Shown in pieces: positions 37,149-46,168 of a stretch of DNA of 50,842 nucleotides (position 1 is the stretch's first letter; the number at the start of each line of letters is the position of its first letter). The notes under the pieces were generated by a model, which had not been told where the DNA came from, made no database searches, and was given only the letters and a program-made list of their open reading frames with translations. The position numbers and the translations under genes are program-made. Source of the stretch: JAWABC01 sp043810595 (GTDB lineage: Archaea; Nanobdellota; Nanobdellia; SCGC-AAA011-G17; VGLX01); NCBI GenBank assembly GCA_043810595.1, contig JBDRNX010000037.1, positions 1 through 50,842 on the forward strand, in the 5' to 3' direction.

Positions 37149-37562
37149 CTAATCAGGGCTTGTATATAAAATTTGGTATTTTCTTAGTTTTATTCCCTTA
37201 TTATCTTGGTCGTAAATAGCGAAAGGCCTCTCTTTAAATTTAAGATATGAAACTATTTTATCTGCCAATTCACTGCTTTTTTCATTCTTTACAACTACCC
37301 TCACTAATTTTGAGCCTACACTTGGTGCCACTACTACATCAAAATCATAGCCTCCTGGTTTAAACAAAACAGTATTTATTAGGAAGTTATGAACCTTCCA
37401 AGGTAACATATGACCTTCTTTAGATCTTATAGCACAGGCTTCAAAGCAAAATGGAAGGCCAGAGCAAGTAGTTTCATCTTCAAAAAATCTTATTTGATTC
37501 CCACTTTCTTTATTAATCAATTCTACTATTTCCTTTCCAATCTCTTCATCCAATTTTATCAT
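37149..37562 (-). CDS. Unknown protein, 137 aa
   Basis: Mixed alpha/beta domain: a helical N-terminus (EEIGKEIVELINKESG), a cysteine group (TCSGLPFCFEAC), and 'GGYDFDVVVAPSVGSKLVRV'. No family recognised. It lies between trmI and tRNA-Leu. An archaeal homologue search might identify it as part of a lineage-specific family. Confidence 0.55.
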   Translation of the reverse strand: MIKLDEEIGKEIVELINKESGNQIRFFEDETTCSGLPFCFEACAIRSKEGHMLPWKVHNFLINTVLFKPGGYDFDVVVAPSVGSKLVRVVVKNEKSSELADKIVSYLKFKERPFAIYDQDNKGIKLRKYQILYTSPD

Positions 37563-37656
37563 TTTAATCCCCCACGACTGTTGTAATGACGCTATTTATA
37601 AATATTTTGGTTAAGTTACTGCACGATTAATATTTTTCTTGAACAAAAATTGAACC

Positions 37657-37780
37657 TGCGGGAGACAGGACTCGAACCTGCGTAGGCACTAAGCCAATAG
37701 CTTTCTTATATCCTCGCCATTTCGGCTCATCTTTCAATTTATCTTGAGGCTATCCCGTTTGGCCACTCCGGCACTCCCGC
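37657..37780 (-). tRNA. tRNA-Leu (anticodon CAA) with intron
   Basis: Acceptor GCGGGAG/CTCCCGC; anticodon stem ATAGC/GCTAT with anticodon CAA; long variable arm (class II). Between G37 and A38 lies an intron of about 40 bases, the usual archaeal position. T arm GCAGG-TTCGAGT-CCTGT. Confidence 0.9.
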
Positions 37781-37834
37781 ATAAGAAATTTTTGTATAAA
37801 AAGCTTTAAATACTTTACTTATCAGTTTTTCTTT

Positions 37835-38560
37835 ATGGAAGTAAAATTGTATGATTTTATCGAGATGGATTACATAGGAAGGTTTAAGGATAATAATCAG
37901 ATATTCGACCTTACCGACGAGAAGATTGCAAAGGAGAATAACTTCAATCCGAAGCTTACTTTCAAGCCTGTTATAATTTGTGTTGGTAACGGCGATGTCG
38001 TTAAGGGACTTGACGATGCTTTGGTGGGGAAAGAGGTTGGGAAAAAATACACTGTTGAGGTTCCTGCCGAGCTTGGGTTTGGTAAGAAGAATCCTAAGTT
38101 GATTAGGCTTATACCTACTAAGGTTTTCATAGACCAGAAGATTAATCCTGTTCCTGGTTTGCAGGTTACCGTGAATAACGCTTTTGGCATAATTCGGAGT
38201 GTTGGCGGTGGTCGTACTCTTGTTGACTTTAATCATCCTTATTCAGGCCACGATCTTATTTATGAAATTACAATCGTGAGGAAGCTTGATGGTGATGTTG
38301 AGAAGTTGAAGTCTTTCTTTGAGCTTCATTTCAACGCTAAGGATATAGATGTTAAGATTGAGGAGGGTGTTGCCAAGGTCCCTATAGGTATTCCTGATGT
38401 TCTTTCAAAGCCGCTTTTTGAGCACTTGCAGAAGATTTTCCCTAACATAAAGTCCTTTGAGTTTCTCAGCCCGGAGGCAAAGAAGGGTGAGGAAAAAAAG
38501 GTTTCTAAAAAGCTTGAGAAGAAACAGCCTGAAAAGCCGTCTGATACTGCTAAAAAATAA
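37835..38560 (+). CDS. FKBP-type peptidyl-prolyl isomerase
   Basis: An archaeal long FKBP: N-terminal FKBP domain (YDFIEMDYIGRF, 'GNGDVVKGLDDALVGKEVGK', 'VEVPAELGFGKKNPKLI') with an insert-in-flap region (VPGLQVTVNN) and 'VDFNHPYSGHDLIYEI'. The C-terminal 80 residues form a second domain and a Lys/Glu tail. A TATA-like sequence (agctttaaatac) lies about 30 bases upstream. Folding helper. Confidence 0.9.
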   Translation: MEVKLYDFIEMDYIGRFKDNNQIFDLTDEKIAKENNFNPKLTFKPVIICVGNGDVVKGLDDALVGKEVGKKYTVEVPAELGFGKKNPKLIRLIPTKVFIDQKINPVPGLQVTVNNAFGIIRSVGGGRTLVDFNHPYSGHDLIYEITIVRKLDGDVEKLKSFFELHFNAKDIDVKIEEGVAKVPIGIPDVLSKPLFEHLQKIFPNIKSFEFLSPEAKKGEEKKVSKKLEKKQPEKPSDTAKK

Positions 38561-38648
38561 TAACTTTTGGATTATAGATAAGCTTTTATAGGACTTCCTT
38601 ATTAAATGTTTTTCAGATGAAAAAGGTGAAGATAAAGGGCGTGAAATG

Positions 38649-39782
38649 ATGGATTCCTTCTCAGATAACGCTGATTTTAACATCGATTCGCCGGATGCTA
38701 AAGCTGTTAGCAAGATGAATCTTCCTCGCAAGTTTAGTTCTATAGACGAAGAGCTGGAAGAGTTGTTGAATAAGCAGAAGGCTAAGATTAAGGTTATCGG
38801 CACTGGCGGTGCTGGTAACAACACAATTAATAGGATGTCTGAGGTGGGGATTGGCGGTGCGGAGATGATTGCTATGAACACTGACGCTCAGGACTTGCTT
38901 TACACGAACGCTGATGTTAAGGTTCTTCTCGGAAGGGATGTTACTCACGGCCTTGGTGCTGGTTCTATCCCTCAGGTTGGTGAGGAGGCTGCTAAAGAGT
39001 CTGAGCATGAGATAAAGCAGAAGTTGTTGGGTGCTGACATGGTTTTCATCACTTGTGGTTTGGGGGGTGGTACGGGTACAGGTTCTGCTCCCATAATTGC
39101 TGACATATCTAAGAAGACCGGTGCTCTTACTGTTGCTGTCGTTACCTTGCCTTTCCAGGTTGAGGGTCAGAGAAGGTACGAAAATGCTATTCTCGGTCTG
39201 GAAAAGTTGGAAAATATTGTTGATACTCTTATTGTGATTCCCAATGATAAGTTGTTGGAGTTGGCTCCGGACCTTCCCTTACAGACCGCTTTCAAGGTTG
39301 CTGATGAGATTCTGACCAATGCCGTGAAGGGTATTGCTGACCTAGTGACGAGGACTGGTTTGGTTAACTTGGACTTCGCTGACATCAAGGCTGTTATGGG
39401 TAAGGGCGGCGTTGCTATGATTGGTATTGGTGAGAGTGATACAGAGAGCAGGGCTATGGAGTCTGTTGAGAAAGCCTTGAACAACCCCCTGCTTGACGTT
39501 GACATTACCGGTGCTAACGGTGCTCTTATTAACGTTTCCGGCGGTCCTGACATGACTCTTGACGAGGCCAAGAAGGTAGTTGAGAGTGTTTCTGAGAAGC
39601 TTGATGAGGATGCCAACATTATTTGGGGTGCTATGATCTCTGAAGACCTGGGCAAAACCCTGAAAACCATGTTGATAGTGACGGGTGTTAACTCACCTCA
39701 GATATTCGGTCCTAGGAAGCATATAGTCGAAAGGTCTAAGACTGAGATCGAGGATCAGCTCGGCATTGAGTTTGTTGAATAG
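38649..39782 (+). CDS. ftsZ: Cell division GTPase FtsZ
   Basis: N-terminal acidic extension, then KVIGTGGAGNNTINRM, 'MNTDAQDL', the tubulin signature GGGTGTGSAPIIAD near residue 137, 'VTLPFQVEGQRRYENA', 'PNDKLLE' and the synergy loop 'GLVNLDFADIKAVMG'. 377 aa. Forms the division ring. It has a short C-terminal tail (LGIEFVE). Opens the ftsZ-secE-spt5 run. Confidence 0.96.
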   Translation: MDSFSDNADFNIDSPDAKAVSKMNLPRKFSSIDEELEELLNKQKAKIKVIGTGGAGNNTINRMSEVGIGGAEMIAMNTDAQDLLYTNADVKVLLGRDVTHGLGAGSIPQVGEEAAKESEHEIKQKLLGADMVFITCGLGGGTGTGSAPIIADISKKTGALTVAVVTLPFQVEGQRRYENAILGLEKLENIVDTLIVIPNDKLLELAPDLPLQTAFKVADEILTNAVKGIADLVTRTGLVNLDFADIKAVMGKGGVAMIGIGESDTESRAMESVEKALNNPLLDVDITGANGALINVSGGPDMTLDEAKKVVESVSEKLDEDANIIWGAMISEDLGKTLKTMLIVTGVNSPQIFGPRKHIVERSKTEIEDQLGIEFVE

Positions 39783-39829
39783 AAACCTTTAAAAACCCTA
39801 ATCCGTAATTTTTCTTATCTGGTTTTAAG

Positions 39830-40015
39830 ATGATAAAGAATTATTTGATGAAGTTTAAGGATTTCATATCCGAATGCAAGAGGGTTCTTCTCGTTACCAA
39901 AAAACCCGGTAAAGAGGAGTTTAAGGTAATCGTGAAGGTATCCGGCATAGGGATTTTGATAATTGGCTTCATAGGTTTTGTAATTTTCATACTTGGTGAT
40001 TTGTTGAGAAAATGA
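39830..40015 (+). CDS. secE: SecE/Sec61-gamma subunit
   Basis: 61 aa; amphipathic helix (MKFKDFISECKRVLLVTKKP) and one transmembrane helix (GIGILIIGFIGFVIFILG). Matches SecE/Sec61-gamma. Its stop overlaps the ATG of the Spt5 gene, the usual archaeal pairing. Confidence 0.9.
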   Translation: MIKNYLMKFKDFISECKRVLLVTKKPGKEEFKVIVKVSGIGILIIGFIGFVIFILGDLLRK

Positions 40016-40479
40016 ATCCGATTTTTGCTTTGAGGACGACTGCAAACAGGGAAGATCAGGTTCTCGATTTCGTTTTTGAGAACGCTAAGAAGAAGGGCTT
40101 GGATGTTTATTGCTTAGTTAGGCCTCACGGCCTTCGCGGCTATATTTTCATAGAAGCCAAGGATAGGCAGACTGCTGAGGAGGCCTTCCAGGGAATTCCC
40201 TATGCTCGTGGTTTACTTCCTAAGGAAGTGCAGTATTCTGAGATTGAGCACATGCTTGAGCAGGTTAAGCGTGAAGTTAACATCCAGAAGAATGATATTG
40301 TTGAGATAATCTCAGGTCCTTTTAAGAGGGAGAAGGCCAAGGTTTCAAGGATTGATACTCAGAAGGATGAGGTTGTTGTTGAGTTGCTAGAATCTGCCAT
40401 TCCCATTCCTATTACTGTTAAGCTTGATTCTGTTAAGGTTATTAGAAGGGAAGGCGAAGAAGAAAAAATTGAAGAATAA
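40012..40479 (+). CDS. spt5: Transcription elongation factor Spt5/NusG
   Basis: NGN domain (IFALRTTANREDQVLDFVFE, 'LVRPHGLRGYIFIEAKD') and a KOW domain (NDIVEIISGPFKREKAKVSR). 155 aa. Binds the RNA polymerase clamp with Spt4. Overlaps secE by 4 bases. Confidence 0.95.
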   Translation: MNPIFALRTTANREDQVLDFVFENAKKKGLDVYCLVRPHGLRGYIFIEAKDRQTAEEAFQGIPYARGLLPKEVQYSEIEHMLEQVKREVNIQKNDIVEIISGPFKREKAKVSRIDTQKDEVVVELLESAIPIPITVKLDSVKVIRREGEEEKIEE

Positions 40480-40487
40480 AAAAGGGT

Positions 40488-41057
40488 TTAACCGAATAGT
40501 CCCCCTCCTTTCATCACGTTTATCGTGAACGCTGAAGTCTCGTACATCGGGCTTGATGCTCCTGCGTTAGCTGCAGCGCACCTTACTGTTACGGAGTATG
40601 CTGGGTCTGTTGGGCTTCCGATGGATAGCGGCGCGTTCTTGACGGCTGCTATCTGTATTACAAATCTTGCTTCGTCCCCAGGTCCCAATGTTACGGGGTT
40701 TTCGGATATTACATGTGCTTTGATTTGTGTTTCTTGGAAATTGGATCCCGCTGCTTTTTTAAGATCCATGTAGAAGGATTTGCAGTTTGTGGTATCCCTT
40801 CCATCGTTACCAACATACGAGAATATTGTCGATCTTGATCCCTGTTTCACATCAACGTTGGAGTCTACTGTCAGTGTGGATCCTGTGTGGAGTTTTCCTA
40901 TTTCTGTCTCTGCGGTTCCGAATATCTCGTCAGATATGTCGCCTATTCCCCCAAAAAGGTTTTTTACGAATATCAATCCTAGGGATAGCAGTGCTACTCC
41001 TATGACTATAACAACTATTGTGTTTACAGAAAGTTCAAGTGCCCCTCTTTTTTTCAT
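40488..41057 (-). CDS. Exported protein with archaeal pilin-like N-terminus
   Basis: Start ATG 41057. The N-terminus (KKRGALELSVNTIVVIVIGV) is a short basic leader with a long hydrophobic helix, a motif common in small exported proteins of DPANN archaea and similar to archaeal type IV pilins. The rest (about 150 aa) is beta-rich with an Ala/Ser-rich end. Probably surface or pseudopilin-like. An N-terminal extension to 41087 is open but unlikely. Confidence 0.65.
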   Translation of the reverse strand: MKKRGALELSVNTIVVIVIGVALLSLGLIFVKNLFGGIGDISDEIFGTAETEIGKLHTGSTLTVDSNVDVKQGSRSTIFSYVGNDGRDTTNCKSFYMDLKKAAGSNFQETQIKAHVISENPVTLGPGDEARFVIQIAAVKNAPLSIGSPTDPAYSVTVRCAAANAGASSPMYETSAFTINVMKGGGLFG

Positions 41058-41070
41058 TTTATGGTTCACC

Positions 41071-41235
41071 TCATCTCTTTTTTTCAAGTGCTTTTGTTAT
41101 TTTCTTTTCTAGGTCTATGATTCTTCTTTCCATCATTATTACCCTTCTCAAACCGTATACCAGCCCTACTAGGCCCCCAAGGATTATGTAAAGAACTATT
41201 TCGATTTTCAGTGCTAAAGTGTCAGATATAACCAA
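41071..41235 (-). CDS. Single-pass membrane miniprotein, 54 aa
   Basis: TTG 41235 (or GTG 41244) to TGA 41071-41073. One transmembrane helix (IVLYIILGGLVGLVYGL) then a charged coiled tail (RIIDLEKKITKALEKK). gaggtgg lies just upstream of the TTG. It lies upstream of the pilin-like gene and overlaps its open N-terminal extension. Confidence 0.55.
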   Translation of the reverse strand: MVISDTLALKIEIVLYIILGGLVGLVYGLRRVIMMERRIIDLEKKITKALEKKR

Positions 41236-41289
41236 TTTTACCACCTCTCTTTGCTATTTTTTTGTTTTTTCTTATATAAAAATCTTTCC

Positions 41290-43035
41290 TTAGTCTTTTT
41301 CGAGCAGCCTTTCCATGAGGGATGCGAACGCTGGTCTTGTTATGAAGACTCCTACTGAAAGGCCTATTATGGTTGTTACAGCGAATCCTCTTATCAGGCC
41401 TGCTCCTGCGTTCCATAGGGGTATCATTGCCGCTACGGTTACAGCATAAGCTGAGAACACTATGAAGAACGCTCTTTTTGTTTTTTCTTTCCAGCTCAGG
41501 AATCTTTCTTTTCCTCCCTTTATCAGTTCGTCAGTTATTATGATTTGGTCATCCACGCCAGTTGCTACGGCTGCGATTATTCCTGCTATAGATGCTAGGT
41601 CGAGGTTCCATTGTATCATTGCTGCTACCCCTAGGGTTATGAATATCTCGCTGGTTGCTATTATGAGTATGGGTATGACTAGTTTTATGTTCCTGTACCT
41701 TAGCACTATGACTATCGCTACCGCTGTTATTCCTAGCAGTCCCACGAGTAATGAGTTGGTTAGGAATTCTTTCCCCAAAAGAGGGGATATGTTGTCAAGT
41801 TTTGCTATTCCTATCTCGAATGGTAGTGATCCTGTTATTATTATTGTCTGCAGCCTGTTCATGTTTTTGACTGCTTGTTCTATTGCTGCTGCCTGTGTTT
41901 GTCCGAAGCCTGGTCCTGATATGGCTATTGCTGTTGTTTCTTTTCCTCTAAGGTCAGATCCGATTTGCAGGCTGTCTACTTTTTTTTCATCAAGGTAAAA
42001 ATCTATTGTTGTGTTAAGAATCTCCCTTCCGTCAGGGCTTGTAACAACTTCAAGGTCTTTTGTTATTTCTGCATGTCTTTTTGCAGCTTCGGGGCTTAGG
42101 TGTACTGCAAACTCGAATTCGCATACCCACTGGTTATCTTCTGTGGGGTTGCACTCCCTTACTCCGCTGCAGCTTCCATCATCTTTGCATACGAATGGTA
42201 TGTCTTGTTTCCCACCTGTGAACACTATCTTGTCGTTTATTTTCGCTTCAAATTTTCCTTGTTGTCCTATAAGTTGTCTGACTTCCTCTTCTGTTGCTCC
42301 GCCTATTTCCACCAGGACGTATTTCTTTCCTGAGAGGTCGTTTGCTGCTCTTATTTTAAGATCTTGTAGTCCGTAAACATTTAATCTGTTGTCTAGTACG
42401 CTTATTAAATCAGTAACGTCTTTGTCTGTTATTTCCCTGTCTGCTCTCAGTTCAAGAAGTACTCTTGTTCCACCTGAAAGTTCCAGTCCTTTTTTTAGGT
42501 TGCTTTTTCTAGCTTCTCCTACTGTTATTTCAGGTGCTCCTCTGGTTAGGTACACGTATTCTCCTTTGTTTGTGGTTATGCTTATCTTTTCTTGCGGGAG
42601 TATTTTGTTTATTTCTTCGCTCACTTCTGTTGAGTTTGTTACTGTTTTTCCGTTTATCGATATTATTTCCATTCCCTCTTCTAGTGGTGTGAAGTCTTCT
42701 GTTCTTGTTATCGTGAGGTTTTCGTATTCAAATCCTATAGAATTAGTTATGTTGTAGTCAAAATTTCCTTTATTTGTGTCTATCTCTATTTCTTTGGGCT
42801 GGTTTACGTAGCTGGATACCGCGTTTTGATAGTCTTGTGTTGTTTTTATTTCTTGTCCGTTTACTGAGATGATTTTTTGTCCTGCTTGTATTCCTTGTTG
42901 TGCTGCTAGGCTGTTTGGCGATACTGTTTTTATTTCTATCCCTTCAGCCCATGGGTTGTAGTTTATTGCAAGGACTGTTATTATTAGTGTTATAAGCAGT
43001 ATCCATACTCTCAGTGTCATTATTTTTTTAGGCAT
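41290..43035 (-). CDS. secD: Protein translocase subunit SecD with PDZ domains
   Basis: The C-terminal half holds the RND-type transmembrane set (LLVGLLGITAVAIVIVLRYR, 'ATGVDDQIIITDELIKGGK', 'FFIVFSAYAV'). The periplasmic part has 'LELSGGTRVLLELRADREI' and 'DLISVLDNRLNVYGLQD' of SecD. Between the first helix and the usual domain are two PDZ-like segments (SPNSLAAQQGIQAGQKIISV and 'PLEEGMEIISINGKTV'). 581 aa. Assists export with SecF; overlaps it by 8 bases. Confidence 0.92.
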   Translation of the reverse strand: MPKKIMTLRVWILLITLIITVLAINYNPWAEGIEIKTVSPNSLAAQQGIQAGQKIISVNGQEIKTTQDYQNAVSSYVNQPKEIEIDTNKGNFDYNITNSIGFEYENLTITRTEDFTPLEEGMEIISINGKTVTNSTEVSEEINKILPQEKISITTNKGEYVYLTRGAPEITVGEARKSNLKKGLELSGGTRVLLELRADREITDKDVTDLISVLDNRLNVYGLQDLKIRAANDLSGKKYVLVEIGGATEEEVRQLIGQQGKFEAKINDKIVFTGGKQDIPFVCKDDGSCSGVRECNPTEDNQWVCEFEFAVHLSPEAAKRHAEITKDLEVVTSPDGREILNTTIDFYLDEKKVDSLQIGSDLRGKETTAIAISGPGFGQTQAAAIEQAVKNMNRLQTIIITGSLPFEIGIAKLDNISPLLGKEFLTNSLLVGLLGITAVAIVIVLRYRNIKLVIPILIIATSEIFITLGVAAMIQWNLDLASIAGIIAAVATGVDDQIIITDELIKGGKERFLSWKEKTKRAFFIVFSAYAVTVAAMIPLWNAGAGLIRGFAVTTIIGLSVGVFITRPAFASLMERLLEKD

Positions 43036-43915
43036 TTGTCTTACCTTCTTTCTTTTGCATATACCACAGTATTACTCTCGCGTTTAGTAGGTATGTCATG
43101 AACACGTCAATTATTAGCCCTATTATCAGTACCAGGAACATCTCTTTTAGGATTAGTGATGAAGTTACTAGGTATCCTACCGATAAAGCTGCCAGTCCTG
43201 CTGCTGTCATCGTTAGTCCTGTTGCTGCTGAGCTGAATATTCTTTCCATTATTGTCCCTTCTCTTCTTTTGAACATTTTTGTTGTTAGGAGTATGTCTGT
43301 ATCCACCGAATAGCCTATTAGTAATAGTATTGCTGATATACCCGCGGTTGACATCCTCAGTCCTATGAGATTTATTACTGCTACCGTGCAGAGCATGTCT
43401 GCTGCCGCGGAGAGTATTACTGCTGCTGAGGGTATTACGCTTCTGAATATCACTATTACGACTATTGACATCAGTATGAAAGCAAATAGTAGTGCTATTA
43501 GCATCTGCTTGTAGAATGACTGCCCCAGGCTTGATTGTGTTTGTTGGAATGAGTAGTTTTCGCTTGTTAACTCTATGTTAAGTTTGTTTTTGAGTATGTC
43601 TTCAAGTTCTTGTCTTGTGAGTTCTTGTGATTCTATGACCACTCCTTGCTGTTGGTCTGTCCCGAAGAATGTTAGTTTTCTTATTATGATATCTTTGTTT
43701 GTGTTTTCCTTGATTGTCGTTTCTATCGTGTTTATGTCTATTTGTGTGTACAGAGTTGCTGTCAGACCACCGCTTAAAGTAACATCTTTTTGGAATATGT
43801 TCCCTGTTTTAGAATACTCCGTGCCTACTATTATTATGGCTGCTACTATCATCAGTATAGGTATTATTATGAGTTTCTTTTCTTGTTTTTCGTAAAATTT
43901 CTTTAGCCAGTTCAT
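43028..43915 (-). CDS. secF: Protein translocase subunit SecF
   Basis: Six transmembrane helices and SecF motifs: 'DVTLSGGLTATLY' at the first extracytoplasmic domain, then 'GYSVDTDILLTTKMFKRREG' and 'FMTYLLNARVILWYM'. 295 aa. Pairs with SecD, which begins 8 bases before the secF stop. Overlaps ndk by 4 bases (ATGA). Confidence 0.92.
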   Translation of the reverse strand: MNWLKKFYEKQEKKLIIIPILMIVAAIIIVGTEYSKTGNIFQKDVTLSGGLTATLYTQIDINTIETTIKENTNKDIIIRKLTFFGTDQQQGVVIESQELTRQELEDILKNKLNIELTSENYSFQQTQSSLGQSFYKQMLIALLFAFILMSIVVIVIFRSVIPSAAVILSAAADMLCTVAVINLIGLRMSTAGISAILLLIGYSVDTDILLTTKMFKRREGTIMERIFSSAATGLTMTAAGLAALSVGYLVTSSLILKEMFLVLIIGLIIDVFMTYLLNARVILWYMQKKEGKTNA

Positions 43916-44403
43916 CTTACATGTTTTTCGTGGACGTTTTGGTAGCTGTGTAGTTCATTTTCCTTGAACCAAAGCTTTATTTCTTTCTCAGCATCATCTG
44001 GGTTTGCTGACGCATGTATTGTGTTCTTTATTGCCATGTTTTTTGAGTCGCAGTATGCGTAGCTTACTGGTGAGAAATCGCCTCTTATTGTTCCTGGTTG
44101 TGCTGACCTCGGTTCTGTTACGCCGCATATCATTCTCGTGTTTTCTATTGCTTCCACGCCTTCGAGGACCATTGCTATTACAGGTCCTGAGGTTACGTAA
44201 TCTACCAGGTAGTCCCTTACTTTTTCTCCTCTTCTTTTTACCAGGTCTTCTCCGTAGTGTTCGGCGGCCATTTTTTTGTCAATCCAGACCATCTTCATCC
44301 CTATCGATTTCAACCCTTTTCTCTCGAGTCTGTGTATTATCTCTCCAGTTAGTCCTCTTTCTACGCCGTCTGGTTTTATCAGCACTAATGTTCTTTGTAT
44401 CAT
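43912..44403 (-). CDS. ndk: Nucleoside diphosphate kinase
   Basis: Fits NDK: QRTLVLIKPDGVERGLTGEI at the start, 'SGPVIAMVLEG', 'NTRMICGVTEPRSAQPGTIR', and the active-site His in 'NTIHASANPDDAEKEI'. 163 aa, slightly longer than usual. It balances NTP pools. In archaea it often lies with the L7Ae-S28e-L24e ribosomal genes, as here. Confidence 0.95.
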   Translation of the reverse strand: MIQRTLVLIKPDGVERGLTGEIIHRLERKGLKSIGMKMVWIDKKMAAEHYGEDLVKRRGEKVRDYLVDYVTSGPVIAMVLEGVEAIENTRMICGVTEPRSAQPGTIRGDFSPVSYAYCDSKNMAIKNTIHASANPDDAEKEIKLWFKENELHSYQNVHEKHVR

Positions 44404-44443
44404 AAAAGAAAAAAAGAAATAGAAGGTTATTTAAATTTATCTG

Positions 44444-45178
44444 TTAAGTTTTTGCTATCATGTGTCTTAGGGCTTCTTCTTCATGTGCCATTGCTTTTGC
44501 AACCTCTATTGTCTCAACTTGTTTTAAGGATTCGTAAGGCATTTTTTTGTATCTAGAGAGTTCCTCCTCTATTTTTCTTCTTATGTTGCTTCCCTTCATA
44601 CTTTCAATGGCTTTCCCTATTTCCCTTACTCTTTCTGTGAATTTTTCGTCTTCGTATCTCATGGAGAATTTTTTTGTTAACGCATTATAGATCCTTCTTT
44701 TTGAATCTAATTTTTGTCTTTCTTTATCACTTAGTGTATCATCGTTCTTGAGGAGGTTTATTACAACGTTGTAAAGAATTTTGCTTATTCCTGTTGGCGT
44801 TTTCCTTTTGCTTTCTAAGGTTCTGTTTATTCCTTTTAAAATATTTGAGAGGTACCTTACTTCTATGAAGTAATCTGCTGATCTGTTTCCTTGTAGGTAT
44901 CTTTTGCCTTGTATTTTTTTTAATTTGTATGCTGTAAGGGTTACTGCAAGGCCCTCAATCTGAAATCTCAGATTGTTGTTAGTTGTAAGTCCTGACTTGT
45001 TTTCCATAAGTTTTTCTAACCTGTATAGATTCTCACCTATAAGGTCACCTACTTTGAGTGGGGTCTGTGTGAGTCTTTCTAGTAAGCTCGAACGTTCTGG
45101 CATAACCTTAAATTCTACTAACTCATCATCTTCTTCAAATTCTTCCTCGTTTGGAGAATTTTCTTGACATAATTCCAT
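44444..45178 (-). CDS. Unknown helical protein inside the ribosomal operon, 244 aa
   Basis: Acidic N-terminus (EEEFEEDDELVEF) then a helical protein (SLLERLTQTPLKVGDLI, 'RYLSNILKGINRTLESK'). It lies between eL24 and ndk, where I know of no conserved gene. No family recognised. The coding frame is backed by its length and lack of stops; there is no SD. Confidence 0.55.
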   Translation of the reverse strand: MELCQENSPNEEEFEEDDELVEFKVMPERSSLLERLTQTPLKVGDLIGENLYRLEKLMENKSGLTTNNNLRFQIEGLAVTLTAYKLKKIQGKRYLQGNRSADYFIEVRYLSNILKGINRTLESKRKTPTGISKILYNVVINLLKNDDTLSDKERQKLDSKRRIYNALTKKFSMRYEDEKFTERVREIGKAIESMKGSNIRRKIEEELSRYKKMPYESLKQVETIEVAKAMAHEEEALRHMIAKT

Positions 45179-45266
45179 CTTTTCCTCCCATTTTCCCGAT
45201 CTCTTTTTTTAGAAACATCCCTAGTGGCTAATTTTAGTTTGTAGAACTTGTATTTAAGTTTTTTCT

Positions 45267-45446
45267 TTATTTGCCGCCTTTCACGTAGTGTTTTGTCCAC
45301 TTGAGCTGTCTTGCTTTCCGTCTTAGTTTTAGCATGTTTTTTTCGCATTTGTTTGAGCAGAAGTATGCTATCTTGCCTGTCTTAAATACAAACATCTTGC
45401 CAGTTCCTTTTTCTATTCTCTCTCCGCAGAATGTGCAGTTTGGCAT
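45267..45446 (-). CDS. rpl24e: Ribosomal protein eL24 (L24e)
   Basis: Start ATG 45446, stop 45267-45269; 59 aa. Zinc ribbon CTFCGERIEKGTGKMF and 'FCSNKCEKNMLKLRRKA' with the C-x2-C and C-x3-C ligands, then 'QLKWTKHYVKGGK'. Classic L24e. Sits after S28e and L7Ae as in many archaea. Confidence 0.95.
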   Translation of the reverse strand: MPNCTFCGERIEKGTGKMFVFKTGKIAYFCSNKCEKNMLKLRRKARQLKWTKHYVKGGK

Positions 45447-45447
45447 A

Positions 45448-45756
45448 TTACTTTCTTCCCGGCATCATTTTTCTCGCTTCTATTTCAGTTTCTCTAAGCA
45501 TGAGTATGTCTTTCTCCTTTACCGGTCCTTTGACGTTTCTTGTTATTATCTTTCCGCTGTCCCTTCCTGCCATGATTTTGCATCTCACTTGTGTTATTTC
45601 TCCTCTCATTCCTGTTCTTCCTACTATTTCTTCCACTACAGCTGGCATGGCTTCTGAGAATACTGCCTTTTCCGATTTAGCTGCTTCTTGTTTCGGTCTG
45701 TCTCTTTTCTGCAGCTTCTGTTTCTGTTCTTCTGACTGTTGTTTGTCTTCACTCAT
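45448..45756 (-). CDS. rps28e: Ribosomal protein eS28 (S28e) with N-terminal extension
   Basis: The family core is 'PAVVEEIVGRTGMRGEITQV' to 'DILMLRETEIEARKM' (about 65 aa). It is preceded by about 30 residues rich in Gln/Lys/Glu (EEQKQKLQKRDRPKQEAAK), not present in most S28e. It overlaps L7Ae by 8 bases. Confidence 0.93.
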   Translation of the reverse strand: MSEDKQQSEEQKQKLQKRDRPKQEAAKSEKAVFSEAMPAVVEEIVGRTGMRGEITQVRCKIMAGRDSGKIITRNVKGPVKEKDILMLRETEIEARKMMPGRK

Positions 45757-46090
45757 CTTTTGCTTTTTCCATTATATCTCTTAGTATCTTTTTTCCTTCG
45801 CCCTCTTCCACTACTGCCACAGCTACTGTCGGCACGGGTAGTCCAGCTGCTGTTCCGAGCTCTTCTCTCTTCGGTACAGAAATCAGTTTTATGCCCTTTT
45901 CCCTGCACAGAGGTCCTAGGTGCATTACTATCTCAGGCGGATTAACGTCTTTTGCGACTAAAACTATCTTGGCTGTTCCTCTTTCTACAGCCTTTGTAAC
46001 CTCGTTAACGCCCTTTTTCAGCTTTCCGCTTGTCTTTGCCATCTCGACAAGCTCGAGGGCTTTTTCAACAATCTCCTTTGAAACTTCCAT
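45749..46090 (-). CDS. rpl7ae: Ribosomal protein eL8 (L7Ae)
   Basis: Full match: 'ALELVEMAKTSGKLKKGVNE', 'VERGTAKIVLVAKDVNPPEI', 'CREKGIKLISVPKREELGTA' and 'VAVVEEGEGKKIL'. 113 aa. Binds kink-turns in 23S rRNA, C/D and H/ACA RNAs and RNase P. aaggaggttttaaa lies before ATG 46090. Confidence 0.96.
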   Translation of the reverse strand: MEVSKEIVEKALELVEMAKTSGKLKKGVNEVTKAVERGTAKIVLVAKDVNPPEIVMHLGPLCREKGIKLISVPKREELGTAAGLPVPTVAVAVVEEGEGKKILRDIMEKAKDE

Positions 46091-46168
46091 TTTAAAACCT
46101 CCTTGGTAATCATTGGTTTTGTATGGGATATTGAGAAAAGTGGGCTTTTTAAAGCTTTTGTTTACCCT

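Noticed and set aside
45118..45348. Very basic 76-codon frame overlapping eL24
   Set aside because: It shares its region with the firmly identified eL24 gene and the start of the 244-aa gene; Lys/Arg richness comes from the frame shift.
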